From Actinomycetota bacterium (GTDB taxonomy: Bacteria; Actinomycetota; Actinomycetes; Nanopelagicales; Nanopelagicaceae), in the NCBI GenBank assembly GCA_009705235.1, contig WLCR01000003.1:1-23832 (forward strand): a stretch of DNA of 23,832 nucleotides, written 5' to 3'. The notes beneath the pieces are model-generated. The model did not search any database. It worked only from the letters and a program-made list of their open reading frames with translations, and was not told the origin of the DNA. Made by a program: the position numbers and the translations under genes. The number at the start of each line of letters is the position of its first letter. Within the stretch, counting starts at the first letter, position 1. This document shows positions 7,611 to 14,694 of the stretch, piece after piece.

Positions 7611-8699
7611 CGATTTATTTCGCTTCACAATTTTTTCTGCTATTTCTAGAATCGCAACAGAAGCTACTGATGTTGGGTCAGCTTCGACTATCGGTGCACC
7701 ATCATCTCCGCCAGTTCGTAGCGCCGGACTAAATGGAATCTTCCCGAGTAATGGCACATCACTGCCGACTAACTGGGATAAGCGGCGAGAAGTTTCTTCT
7801 CCCCCGCCTTCACCAAACAAGGACATCGGCTCACCGCATGCTGGGCAGGGAAACTGCGACATATTTTCAATAACACCGATTACATGCTGATGGATTTGAT
7901 GGGCAATGCGGCCTGCACGTTCGGCGACTTCAGCTGCTGCAATTTGTGGAGTTGTAACAACAACAATTTCAGAGTTTGGAATTAATTGCCCTAGCGAAAT
8001 AGCTAGATCACCAGTTCCGGGTGGAAGGTCAATTAATAAAAGATCAAGATCGCCCCAATAAGCATCAGAAAGCAGCTGTTCAAGGACTCGATGCAGTAAC
8101 GGCCCACGATAGGCGACGGGATCAGAGCGCTCGGGCTTAAACATTTCCATGGAAACTGTCTTTACTCCATAGGATTCAAGTGGGATAAACATTTGGTCAA
8201 TTGCAGTTGGTCGTTGTCCCATCAAACCCATCAGACGTGGGATCGAGTGACCATAAACATCAGCATCCAAAATTCCAACATTCAAACCCTTTTTAGCGGC
8301 AGCCACTGCAAGGTTGGCGGTTACTGAGGATTTACCAACTCCGCCTTTTCCAGAAGCGATTCCAATGACACGGGTTAGTGAATCAGGTTGTGCGAATGGA
8401 ATGAATTTTTCGCGACCTCCACGAACAATCTTTTTTACATTGTTTCGTTGCTCTTCAGTCATTACGCCAAAAGTTAAATCAACTGAAGTCACGCCCGGTA
8501 CCGTAGTAATTGCAGATGTAACATCGGTGCGCAATCGATCTTGCATCGGACAGGCAGAAATCGTAAGCAAGACCGTGACAGTTACTGCACCATTTTTTTC
8601 CTGTAAATCTTCAACCATTCCTAAATCGGTAATTGGATGACGAAGTTCTGGGTCTTGAACCTTTGTTAATGCTTCAGAAATCTGAGCTACTAAACTCAT
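7578..8699 (-). CDS. mrp: Mrp/ApbC-type iron-sulfur cluster carrier ATPase
   Basis: A 373-residue Mrp/NBP35 P-loop ATPase that carries and delivers iron-sulfur clusters in the cytoplasm. Residues 1-90 form a MIP18/DUF59 domain (DPELRHPITDLGMV; ISACPMQD). The deviant Walker A motif GKGGVGKSS is at 117-125, LDADVYGHSIPRLMG at 144-158 and Walker B-like LLIDLPPGTGD around 221-231. The cluster-binding pair CPAC is Cys285 and Cys288. The start overlaps the tatB stop (ATGA, 4 bp). The same gene lies near tatB and htrA in M. tuberculosis (Rv1229c). The last 11 codons are antisense to the end of the DUF1003 gene. Confidence 0.93.
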   Translation of the reverse strand: MSLVAQISEALTKVQDPELRHPITDLGMVEDLQEKNGAVTVTVLLTISACPMQDRLRTDVTSAITTVPGVTSVDLTFGVMTEEQRNNVKKIVRGGREKFIPFAQPDSLTRVIGIASGKGGVGKSSVTANLAVAAAKKGLNVGILDADVYGHSIPRLMGLMGQRPTAIDQMFIPLESYGVKTVSMEMFKPERSDPVAYRGPLLHRVLEQLLSDAYWGDLDLLLIDLPPGTGDLAISLGQLIPNSEIVVVTTPQIAAAEVAERAGRIAHQIHQHVIGVIENMSQFPCPACGEPMSLFGEGGGEETSRRLSQLVGSDVPLLGKIPFSPALRTGGDDGAPIVEADPTSVASVAILEIAEKIVKRNKSLLGVRLGIST

Positions 8700-9004
8700 A
8701 GTAGATCTGGATCAATCATTGCCTTTGGACGATTCGCCTTTGGTTTAGCGGTTCCTTCATCGAGTAAATCTGCGACCTGCTTTTTCATAAAGGTTTTTGG
8801 ATTCAAATCTTTTGGTTGTAAATCTTCAAAACCAGGTCCTAAGTTTTCACGAAGCTCGGCGGTAGCAGTTGATGCCAAGCCACGAAGTTTTTTCACCCAC
8901 TGAGCAGCTTCAACAGCTAATTTCGGTAAACGTTCAGGTCCAACCAACATCATGCCCAAAATTGCAAGGCCCAATACCTCGCCCGCACCGATATCAAAGA
9001 ACAT
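8696..9004 (-). CDS. tatB: Sec-independent translocase subunit TatB
   Basis: A 102-residue protein with a short N-out membrane helix (FFDIGAGEVLGLAILGMMLVG, ending near residue 22), the conserved hinge GPERLPKL, then an amphipathic helix and a charged tail. This is the TatA/B layout; GPERLP, the length and the location between htrA and mrp point to TatB rather than TatA. TatB forms the twin-arginine substrate receptor with TatC in the cytoplasmic membrane; tatC is not in this window. A TAGGCT box 6 nt before the ATG suggests its own leaderless promoter in addition to read-through from htrA, 18 bp upstream. Confidence 0.9.
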   Translation of the reverse strand: MFFDIGAGEVLGLAILGMMLVGPERLPKLAVEAAQWVKKLRGLASTATAELRENLGPGFEDLQPKDLNPKTFMKKQVADLLDEGTAKPKANRPKAMIDPDLL

Positions 9005-9010
9005 AGCGTT

Positions 9011-9016
9011 AGCCTA
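9011..9016 (-). promoter_or_regulatory. -10 box (TAGGCT) for leaderless tatB transcript
   Basis: On the minus strand TAGGCT is followed by aacgct and the ATG at 9004 (6-nt spacing). It lies in the 18-bp gap between htrA and tatB, so tatB-mrp could be transcribed without htrA. Confidence 0.55.
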
Positions 9017-9022
9017 CGGTAC

Positions 9023-10147
9023 TTACTTCTTTCCTGCGATCAGAGTGAGAGTGACTGTTTTCTTCACGCCATCGCGCAGAAAGCCAAGGGTTACACGATC
9101 CCCAACATTCTTTGCTCGTACAGAAACGATGAGCTCTTCAGGTGAGTAGATCTCTTTCCCGTCGATTTCGATGATGACATCTCCACCCCGTAAGCCCACC
9201 TTTGCCGCTGGGCCCCCTGGCAAGATTCCGCGCGCATTTGTCGCAACTTGCGCACCATTTTCTGTGTAATTCATGTTTAGCGAGACACCGATGATTGGGT
9301 AGGTCGCAACACCATTCTTTATCAATTGATCAGCGGTCTTACGTGCTTGATTAATTGGAATTGCAAAACCTAAACCTATTGAACCAATTTGAGAAGAAGT
9401 GCCTAGTGATGCAATTGCAGAATTAACTCCAATAACAGCGCCCGTCGCGTCCACAAGAGGACCACCAGAATTTCCTGGATTAATTGCTGCATCTGTTTGA
9501 AGAGCATTTATAAATGAACTTTCAGAGTTGGATTCACCGGCGGTCACAGCACGATTCTTGGCGCTAATAATTCCGGTCGTAACCGTTCCGCTCAATCCCA
9601 AAGGCGAACCAATTGCAATTACTGCATCACCAACAGCCACAGCATCACTATCTCCAAATTGCAAAGCTTTTAACCCCGAGGCCCCGATCTTCAAAACCGC
9701 TAAATCATATGATGCATCGCGACCAATAACCTTAGCTGAATAAAAAGTTCCATCACTTAAAGAAACTTGAATACTTCCACCAGATTGTGCTGCATCACTA
9801 ATAACGTGATTGTTTGTCAAAATAAATCCATTGCTATCAATAACAAAGCCTGAACCAGTACCTGCTCCATCAGTTGAACGTGTGCTAATTGAAACGACCG
9901 AAGGTAAGACCCTTTGAGCGATACCGGCAACTGAATCTGGAGCTCGTTGAATTGTGCTCGTTGAGGAAACTAGTTGAACCCGATTGAATAAATCTCCACC
10001 AGAGGCATTAACACCTAAAACACCACCGATGCTCCCGGCAAGAACCGCGATCAGTATCGAGTTAGCTTTTGAACTCTTGCGTGCAGTAGGAGGTTGCCAC
10101 CAAGGAGCAGGAACTTCATGCTTGATTTTATTTCTGGGAAAAATCAT
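9023..10147 (-). CDS. htrA: HtrA/DegP-like membrane-anchored serine protease with PDZ domain
   Basis: A 374-residue trypsin-like protease of envelope quality control. The N-terminal ~28 residues are cytoplasmic and basic, a single membrane anchor spans about 30-48, and the protease domain (about 75-275) faces outside. The catalytic triad is His114 (TNNHVISD), Asp148 (SYDLAVLKI) and Ser227 (NPGNSGGPLVD). One PDZ domain occupies about 283-370 (GILPGGPAAKVGLRGGDVI). The cytoplasmic tail is shorter than that of mycobacterial HtrA. In M. tuberculosis htrA follows sigE and rseA; here an O-methyltransferase gene ends 10 bp upstream and neither regulator is present. No clear TANNNT box precedes the start, so it is probably transcribed with lap and the methyltransferase. 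Confidence 0.93.
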   Translation of the reverse strand: MIFPRNKIKHEVPAPWWQPPTARKSSKANSILIAVLAGSIGGVLGVNASGGDLFNRVQLVSSTSTIQRAPDSVAGIAQRVLPSVVSISTRSTDGAGTGSGFVIDSNGFILTNNHVISDAAQSGGSIQVSLSDGTFYSAKVIGRDASYDLAVLKIGASGLKALQFGDSDAVAVGDAVIAIGSPLGLSGTVTTGIISAKNRAVTAGESNSESSFINALQTDAAINPGNSGGPLVDATGAVIGVNSAIASLGTSSQIGSIGLGFAIPINQARKTADQLIKNGVATYPIIGVSLNMNYTENGAQVATNARGILPGGPAAKVGLRGGDVIIEIDGKEIYSPEELIVSVRAKNVGDRVTLGFLRDGVKKTVTLTLIAGKK

Positions 10148-10157
10148 GGTCGTATCT

Positions 10158-10784
10158 TTACACCTTTGTTGCTAGGAGTAGGCCATCTCCTACAGGAATC
10201 AAGGAACTTACCCAATGTTCTGAGTCATTCTTGATAATTTTCCCAGCATCCCGCAAGGCCACAGTTTTTGGATCCCGCTGCGCAGCATCGCTTACTTTTC
10301 CGCCACCGAAGTAATTATCGATGACGAGAGCTCCCCCACTGCGCAAAATTCGGTGAGCCTCACTAATAAAGAAACTAAGATCTTCTGGATTATGACGCAA
10401 AACAACTAAGTCATAAGCCCGATCTGTTAACTTCGAAATTACATCCACAACAGTGTTGGTAATTAAGCGAAAACGCCCTTGTGCGATATCGGCGTCAGCA
10501 AATGCTAATTTGGCAATTTGTGTATGTTCCATTTCATCATCAATTGATGTAAGCGTTCCGCTTTCCAACATACCGTCAAGCAGCCACAGAGAACCGACAC
10601 CTGATCCTGTCCCAACTTCAACAACTGCTTGAGCTTTGACTGTAAAAGCTAGATACCGCAGAAATGCACCCGAACCTGGTGTCGTATCAGTTGTTCCTAG
10701 TTCTACACCTCGAGCACGTGCCTGAGATTTGAAAAAATCTTCGTTAATAAAGCCTTCGGCAAATTCATGTGGATCAATTTTCAT
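10158..10784 (-). CDS. O-methyltransferase family 3-like SAM-dependent methyltransferase
   Basis: A 208-residue class I methyltransferase of the Rv1220c type. The SAM site VEVGTGSGVGSLWLLDGM lies near residues 55-72 and LTSIDDE follows. The C-terminal region (GGALVIDNYFGGGKV ... LIPVGDGLLLATKV) keeps the family pattern. In metal-dependent family members a conserved Asp sits in a F-[IV]-D-A-D type motif; the equivalent stretch here reads LVVLRHNPED, so a metal-binding Asp appears lost. Substrate unknown. An in-frame ATG at 10802 would add six residues inside lap. The ATG at 10784 is preferred because it overlaps the lap stop as TGATG. It sits between lap and htrA. Confidence 0.87.
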   Translation of the reverse strand: MKIDPHEFAEGFINEDFFKSQARARGVELGTTDTTPGSGAFLRYLAFTVKAQAVVEVGTGSGVGSLWLLDGMLESGTLTSIDDEMEHTQIAKLAFADADIAQGRFRLITNTVVDVISKLTDRAYDLVVLRHNPEDLSFFISEAHRILRSGGALVIDNYFGGGKVSDAAQRDPKTVALRDAGKIIKNDSEHWVSSLIPVGDGLLLATKV

Positions 10785-12259
10785 CACAGCGAAGTAATCC
10801 ACTCGGTTAGCAAGCGAACACCAAATCCTGTGCCGCCCTTCGAATTCTCACTTGCATCAACTTCACTACGAGCGGTTCCAGCAATATCTAAGTGAACCCA
10901 ACGACGTGAACCAGTAAAGTTTTCAAGGAACAGCGCTGCCGTAACAGAGCCTGCAGAATATTTCCCCTTGCTGGCATTGTGATTGAAATCTGCAATATCG
11001 CTACCTAGTGAATCTTTATAATCATCAATCAATGGCATATGCCAAACACGATCACCAGATGTTTCCCCAGCTTTTGAAAGTTGCCCAGCAAGAGCATTAT
11101 CTCGGGTATACATCGCGGCATACTGTCGACCTAAGCCAAGAGTTGCTGCACCTGTCAGTGTTGCAATATCTACCAAGTAATCAGGGTCCAGATTTAAATC
11201 TGCATATGCAAGACCATCTGCCAATACCAAACGACCTTCGGCATCTGTATTAATAACTTCTACAGTTGTTCCACCGTAATGTTTAATAACATCACTTGGG
11301 CGCTGCGCAGTGCCAGAGATAGCATTTTCAGCCATCATCATCAACGCAGTTACCCGAACATTTGGTTGTAAGTGCTCTAGAGCGGTTAATGTGCCAAGAA
11401 TTGCAGCAGCTCCTGCCATGTCGCTCTTCATCGCCATCATGGTGTCATATGGACGTTTTAGTGAAATACCACCTGTATCAAAAGTTATGCCCTTACCCAC
11501 TAAAACAATGTGGGGCAATGCGTTAACTGATTTCTTACTAGATTTTGGCTGATATGAAACTTGAATCATCCGCGGGCCAGGCTTTGGTGATGATCCACCA
11601 ACTGCGCGTAATCCACCAAATTCCTTTAACTCTGCTCCTGAAAGGATTTTAACTTTCAGAGATGTCCCTTTTGCAAAAGTTTCGGCCTGCTTACCCATCC
11701 AAGCTGGAGTCTTGATATTTGCAGGAGTGTGAACTAAATCGCGAGCGCGGCATATTGCTTGCGCTATTGCTGCTGCGTCTTCTACAGACTTTTTATTGTT
11801 ACTTGCAACTAGTAATGTTGGCTCTTCTTTTTTATTATCAGTCTTTAAATTCCATACCCATGCGCCAAGTGACATTGAAATTGCGTGTGCTTTTACTTCT
11901 TTAACCGCACATGCAGAATAAACAGTCAGATTTTTTCCCCGAACCTTGCGACCTACTGATGCGCCAGCAGCTCGAAGTGCCGCATTGCTCTGATCCCCAA
12001 CTGCAACCAGATAAATTCGATCAGTTGGACAATCAGTAGCACTAACTGGAATCTCAAAAATTTCTCCAGCTTTGGCTGTCGGAGTAAAGAAAGCTAACTC
12101 ATCAACAAGATTTAACCCGAAGAATTTTTCGATTTCTGAAACTAGAGGGCCTACGCATTCAAATGAATCATCAGAATTTTTCACATATCCGATTGCAATT
12201 GAGTTAGCCGATGAAGCCGCTTTGATATCTAGCGGGGAGGCGATTGGTAGTGCTGACAT
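10784..12259 (-). CDS. Leucyl aminopeptidase, M17 (PepA family)
   Basis: A 491-residue cytosolic metallo-aminopeptidase that removes N-terminal residues from peptides during protein turnover. The N-terminal macro-like domain (1-160) is followed by the catalytic domain. Two-metal and catalytic residues are seen: Lys256 and Asp261 (VGKGITFDTGG), Lys268 (ISLKRP), Asp280 (KSDMAGAAA) and Asp339, Glu341, Arg343 in the signature NTDAEGRLVLADGL. Spacing matches E. coli PepA (Asp293 to Asp352 is 59 residues, as is Asp280 to Asp339). The ATG at 12259 is supported by a TAGCCT box 8 nt upstream. The stop overlaps the methyltransferase start. Length is typical for the family. Confidence 0.95.
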   Translation of the reverse strand: MSALPIASPLDIKAASSANSIAIGYVKNSDDSFECVGPLVSEIEKFFGLNLVDELAFFTPTAKAGEIFEIPVSATDCPTDRIYLVAVGDQSNAALRAAGASVGRKVRGKNLTVYSACAVKEVKAHAISMSLGAWVWNLKTDNKKEEPTLLVASNNKKSVEDAAAIAQAICRARDLVHTPANIKTPAWMGKQAETFAKGTSLKVKILSGAELKEFGGLRAVGGSSPKPGPRMIQVSYQPKSSKKSVNALPHIVLVGKGITFDTGGISLKRPYDTMMAMKSDMAGAAAILGTLTALEHLQPNVRVTALMMMAENAISGTAQRPSDVIKHYGGTTVEVINTDAEGRLVLADGLAYADLNLDPDYLVDIATLTGAATLGLGRQYAAMYTRDNALAGQLSKAGETSGDRVWHMPLIDDYKDSLGSDIADFNHNASKGKYSAGSVTAALFLENFTGSRRWVHLDIAGTARSEVDASENSKGGTGFGVRLLTEWITSL

Positions 12260-12267
12260 GATTGATA

Positions 12268-12273
12268 AGGCTA
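12268..12273 (-). promoter_or_regulatory. -10 box (TAGCCT) for leaderless lap transcript
   Basis: On the minus strand TAGCCT is followed by eight bases and the ATG at 12259. It lies in the 31-bp gap after the DUF3117 gene, so the aminopeptidase can be transcribed separately. Confidence 0.5.
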
Positions 12274-12290
12274 GTGCCTCGGAAAAAGAT

Positions 12291-12470
12291 TTACTTCTTA
12301 ACTAGCGAGACTGCGGCGTGTAACGCGGCACTGAGGTTATTAGCTTCTTCAGCGTTCATCTCAACGACCAATCGGCCGCCGCCTTCTAGAGGAATTCGCA
12401 TAACCAATGAGCGAGCTTCCTTTGTAACCTCCATTGGACCATCACCAGTGCGGGGTTTCATGGCTGCCAT
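12291..12470 (-). CDS. DUF3117 small conserved actinobacterial protein
   Basis: A 59-residue protein of unknown function, conserved through Actinobacteria (Rv1211 type). It begins MAAMKPRTGDGPMEVTKE, the hallmark of DUF3117, followed by LVMRIPLEGGGRLVVEMNAEEA and a short helical end (NNLSAAL ... VKK). The strong GAGGAG site 8 nt before the ATG at 12470 supports the start; codon 4 is another ATG. The sigma-region-4 gene lies 93 bp upstream on the same strand and lap 31 bp downstream. A perfect hairpin in the 93-bp gap may affect its expression. Confidence 0.9.
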   Translation of the reverse strand: MAAMKPRTGDGPMEVTKEARSLVMRIPLEGGGRLVVEMNAEEANNLSAALHAAVSLVKK

Positions 12471-12525
12471 GTGGGGACTCCTCTAATCGGTTGAATTACT
12501 CATTTATTGCAAGGGGGTAAGTATC

Positions 12526-12548
12526 TCGCACAATGCTCTGTTGTGCGA
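12526..12548. repeat. Perfect 8-bp inverted repeat with 7-nt loop
   Basis: TCGCACAA (12526-12533) and TTGTGCGA (12541-12548) are exact reverse complements around tgctctg. The element lies in the longest gene-free gap of the window (12471-12563), between the sigma-region-4 gene and the DUF3117 gene. Neither strand shows a following T-run, so a classic intrinsic terminator is unlikely. It could be a dimeric repressor operator, a processing hairpin or a T-run-free terminator. Confidence 0.75.
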
Positions 12549-12563
12549 AATCGGGGTGAGGCC

Positions 12564-12758
12564 TTAAATACCCACTATTGCGCTCAATCTGGCCTTGCCT
12601 TGCTTAATGATTGAATCTACCGAGCGCTCTGGAACCCCCAACATCGCCGCGATCTGACCCGCTGACATTGATTTGAGATAGTGCATCGTCAAGATGATGC
12701 GTTCTTCATCGGGCAAGGAGGCAAGGGCATCTGCCAGAGTCTGCGATTGCTTGCCCAT
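12564..12758 (-). CDS. Stand-alone sigma-70 region 4-like helix-turn-helix protein
   Basis: A 64-residue protein that is almost entirely a sigma region 4: LADALASLPDEERIILTMHYLKSMSAGQIAAMLGVPERSVDSIIKQGKARLSAIV. In ECF sigma factors this domain reads the -35 element and touches the beta flap; the region 2 domain that reads -10 is absent. The upstream 23 bp and the preceding SRPBCC gene leave no room for it. The start is supported by a TAAACT box 6 nt before the ATG, and an AGGA lies in that spacer. It may be a small DNA-binding regulator or an RNA polymerase-binding modulator. Degeneration from an ECF sigma is possible, but the intact frame and clear promoter argue for a functional gene. Confidence 0.85.
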   Translation of the reverse strand: MGKQSQTLADALASLPDEERIILTMHYLKSMSAGQIAAMLGVPERSVDSIIKQGKARLSAIVGI

Positions 12759-12764
12759 TTTCCT

Positions 12765-12770
12765 AGTTTA
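12765..12770 (-). promoter_or_regulatory. -10 box (TAAACT) before the sigma-region-4 gene
   Basis: On the minus strand TAAACT is followed by aggaaa and the ATG at 12758 (6 nt). It lies in the 23-bp gap after the SRPBCC gene. The AGGA is closer to the start than usual for a ribosome binding site. Confidence 0.55.
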
Positions 12771-12781
12771 CTTCGTTTCGA

Positions 12782-13216
12782 TTACTTTCTATCGCGCAAA
12801 TGGCGGCTGAGTTTGGCGAGTGAGATCCTTACTCCAGCGTACAAACCAGGTGCAATAAGTAGGAATATCACTCGTGGAGTCAGAATCTCTTCGGACCAAT
12901 CAAATCGAGTTGTCTCTTCATCAATTGCGCTTAGTTGAAAGCGGCCTGTTCCTTTAATGATCTTTCCAGTGTGCGCAACATCGCACACATGTGGTGGTTG
13001 CCATGAAGTAACAACCATGTGGTCCATTACTCCAAATTTACCGATCCCCGTAAATGCAGCGATTGTTGTGCCAACACCTTCGCGAATCTCTGATGTAACT
13101 TCAACTGTGGTTTGCAACATCCAATCACCCTGAGACTCCCAATTAGCAAGAGCTGCCCAGACTTTTTCTATAGGCGCTTGAATTACAAGGCTCATGGCGA
13201 TGTGATTACTTCTCAC
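12782..13216 (-). CDS. SRPBCC/polyketide cyclase-like lipid-binding fold protein
   Basis: A 144-residue START/SRPBCC-type protein. Features are the N-terminal strand MSLVIQAPIEKVWAALANW (the common 'aPxxxVWxxLsd' pattern), the mid region GVMDHMVVTSWQPPHVCDVAH and TRFDWSEEI, and a hydrophobic C-terminal helix (VIFLLIAPGLYAGV) before a basic tail. Such folds bind hydrophobic ligands; the ligand is unknown. Start choice: the GTG at 13216 overlaps the LOG stop as GTGA (4 bp) and is preferred. An ATG at 13225 (overlap 13 bp) and an ATG at 13195 (shorter by 7 residues) are alternatives. It is co-transcribed with the LOG gene. Confidence 0.82.
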   Translation of the reverse strand: MRSNHIAMSLVIQAPIEKVWAALANWESQGDWMLQTTVEVTSEIREGVGTTIAAFTGIGKFGVMDHMVVTSWQPPHVCDVAHTGKIIKGTGRFQLSAIDEETTRFDWSEEILTPRVIFLLIAPGLYAGVRISLAKLSRHLRDRK

Positions 13217-13746
13217 GCGCCACATGCTTTCAGTGCGTCAGCAACATTTGTAGTCCATTGCACAATCTCTCGCATTCCTGGCTTTATGAATTTTTCTTCT
13301 TCAAGGTGAACAATTAATTGGTGCAATGGTGCATAAATACCAAATGGGTCCAAAATAACAACTGGCTTAGTGTGAAATTTTAAATAGTGGCCAACCCAAA
13401 TTTCGAAAAACTCTTCAAGAGTTCCGGCACCACCTGGCAAGGTAATAAATGCATCTGATATATCTGTAATCATGTGTTTGCGCTGACCCATCGTTTCAAC
13501 AACATGAAGTTCATCATTGTCATGATCTGCAAATTCAATATCTACGAGTGCCTGCGGGATAACACCAACAGTCTTACCTCCCTTATCGCGAGCACCTCGT
13601 GAGACAGCACCCATCATTGATATATGACCGCCGCCAGTAACTAATTCGTTGGATGATCCTGCAATTCCCTGCCCAAGTTCGTAGGCAAGTTCTACATACT
13701 TGCTATCAATCGTTGGGGATGATGAGCAGAACACGGCAATACGCAT
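13213..13746 (-). CDS. LOG family protein (cytokinin riboside 5'-monophosphate phosphoribohydrolase-like)
   Basis: A 177-residue Rossmann-like protein of the LOG/TIGR00730 group. The start MRIAVFCSSS, the TGGGHISMMGAVSRGA loop and the signature LPGGAGTLEEFFE are all present. Family members cleave N6-substituted adenosine monophosphate to free base and ribose 5-phosphate; the physiological role in free-living bacteria is unclear. Rv1205 of M. tuberculosis is the equivalent. An in-frame codon at 13800 would add 18 residues overlapping dapD. The ATG at 13746 is preferred because it gives the normal N terminus and has a TATTGT box 7 nt upstream. Confidence 0.92.
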   Translation of the reverse strand: MRIAVFCSSSPTIDSKYVELAYELGQGIAGSSNELVTGGGHISMMGAVSRGARDKGGKTVGVIPQALVDIEFADHDNDELHVVETMGQRKHMITDISDAFITLPGGAGTLEEFFEIWVGHYLKFHTKPVVILDPFGIYAPLHQLIVHLEEEKFIKPGMREIVQWTTNVADALKACGA

Positions 13747-13753
13747 ACTGCTA

Positions 13754-13759
13754 ACAATA
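13754..13759 (-). promoter_or_regulatory. -10 box (TATTGT) for leaderless LOG transcript
   Basis: On the minus strand TATTGT is followed by seven bases and the ATG at 13746. It faces away from the dapD box at 13765-13770 in a 30-bp divergent gap. Confidence 0.55.
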
Positions 13760-13764
13760 GAGGC

Positions 13765-13770
13765 TAGGCT
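13765..13770 (+). promoter_or_regulatory. -10 box (TAGGCT) for leaderless dapD transcript
   Basis: TAGGCT is followed by taggac and the ATG at 13777 (6 nt). The AGGA in the spacer is too near the ATG to be a normal ribosome binding site. Confidence 0.55.
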
Positions 13771-13776
13771 TAGGAC

Positions 13777-14694
13777 ATGACGACCATTGCATCTGGCCAC
13801 GGAATCGCAACAATCTCCAATGGAACCACCTTGGATGTTTGGTTCCCATCTCCATCTCTGTCCGCACTATCAGGTGCCGTGCCTGCAGAGTTACATTCAC
13901 TTGCCGGTATAGATGTTTCGCGTGGGGTTACTCGTGAAGTGATTAGTCTCGAGATTGATACAACAAAACCTCCTGTAAGTGCAGCTGATGCTTACTTACG
14001 TTTACATTTATTATCACATCGACTGGTAAAGCCTCACGGAGTTGCACTTGATGGGATTTTTGGATTACTTAACAACGTTGTGTGGACATCGGTTGGTCCA
14101 TGCGCTGTTGAAGGTTTTGAAATTACTCGTGCACGTTTAAAAGCTGTCCACGGACATGTCAGTGTTTACGGTGTCGATAAATTTCCTCGAATGGTCGATT
14201 ATGTTATTCCTAGTGGAGTACGAATTGCAGATGCAGATCGTGTTCGGTTAGGTGCACACCTAGCATCTGGAACAACAGTTATGCACGAAGGTTTTGTTAA
14301 TTTCAACGCTGGAACATTAGGAACTTCTATGGTCGAAGGCCGAATCTCTGCTGGAGTAGTGGTTGGTGATGGCACTGATGTCGGTGGTGGTGCATCCATT
14401 ATGGGAACTCTAAGTGGTGGCGGAAAAGAAGTAATTTCAATTGGCGCAAAGTGTCTACTAGGTGCGAATTCAGGTCTTGGTATCTCACTCGGCGATAATT
14501 GTGTAATTGAAGCCGGAACCTATATAACTTCAGCTGCGAAGGTAAGACTTCCTGATGGCGAGGTTGTTAAAGCCGGCACACTTTCCGGCGCAAAAAACCT
14601 TTTGTTCCGACGTAATTCTCTAGATGGGTGTCTTGAAGTTGTGTTACGGACTGGGACTTGGGGTGGGCTCAACAGCATTTTGCATGCCAACTAA
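13777..14694 (+). CDS. dapD: Tetrahydrodipicolinate N-succinyltransferase, actinobacterial type
   Basis: A 305-residue left-handed beta-helix acyltransferase of lysine and meso-diaminopimelate synthesis. It transfers succinyl from succinyl-CoA to tetrahydrodipicolinate in the cytoplasm, feeding peptidoglycan. The N-terminal domain (1-120) is of the Rv1201c type. The hexapeptide-repeat region (about 145-260) includes GVRIADADRVRLGAHLASG, HEGFVNFNAGTLGTSMVEGR, GDGTDVGGGASIMGTLSGGG and LLGANSGLGISLGDNCVIEAG. Glu187 in MVEGRI matches the catalytic Glu reported for the M. tuberculosis enzyme. The 3' end overlaps the convergent SpoIID-like gene by 51 bp, so its last 16 codons are read on both strands. 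Confidence 0.95.
   Translation: MTTIASGHGIATISNGTTLDVWFPSPSLSALSGAVPAELHSLAGIDVSRGVTREVISLEIDTTKPPVSAADAYLRLHLLSHRLVKPHGVALDGIFGLLNNVVWTSVGPCAVEGFEITRARLKAVHGHVSVYGVDKFPRMVDYVIPSGVRIADADRVRLGAHLASGTTVMHEGFVNFNAGTLGTSMVEGRISAGVVVGDGTDVGGGASIMGTLSGGGKEVISIGAKCLLGANSGLGISLGDNCVIEAGTYITSAAKVRLPDGEVVKAGTLSGAKNLLFRRNSLDGCLEVVLRTGTWGGLNSILHAN

Noticed and set aside
12262-12486. 74-codon plus-strand open frame over the DUF3117 region
   Set aside because: It is antisense to the clearly recognisable DUF3117 gene (12291-12470), has no start signal and no family resemblance.
12526-12548. Hairpin as an intrinsic terminator
   Set aside because: Neither strand has a T-run after the stem; kept instead as an inverted repeat of unknown role.
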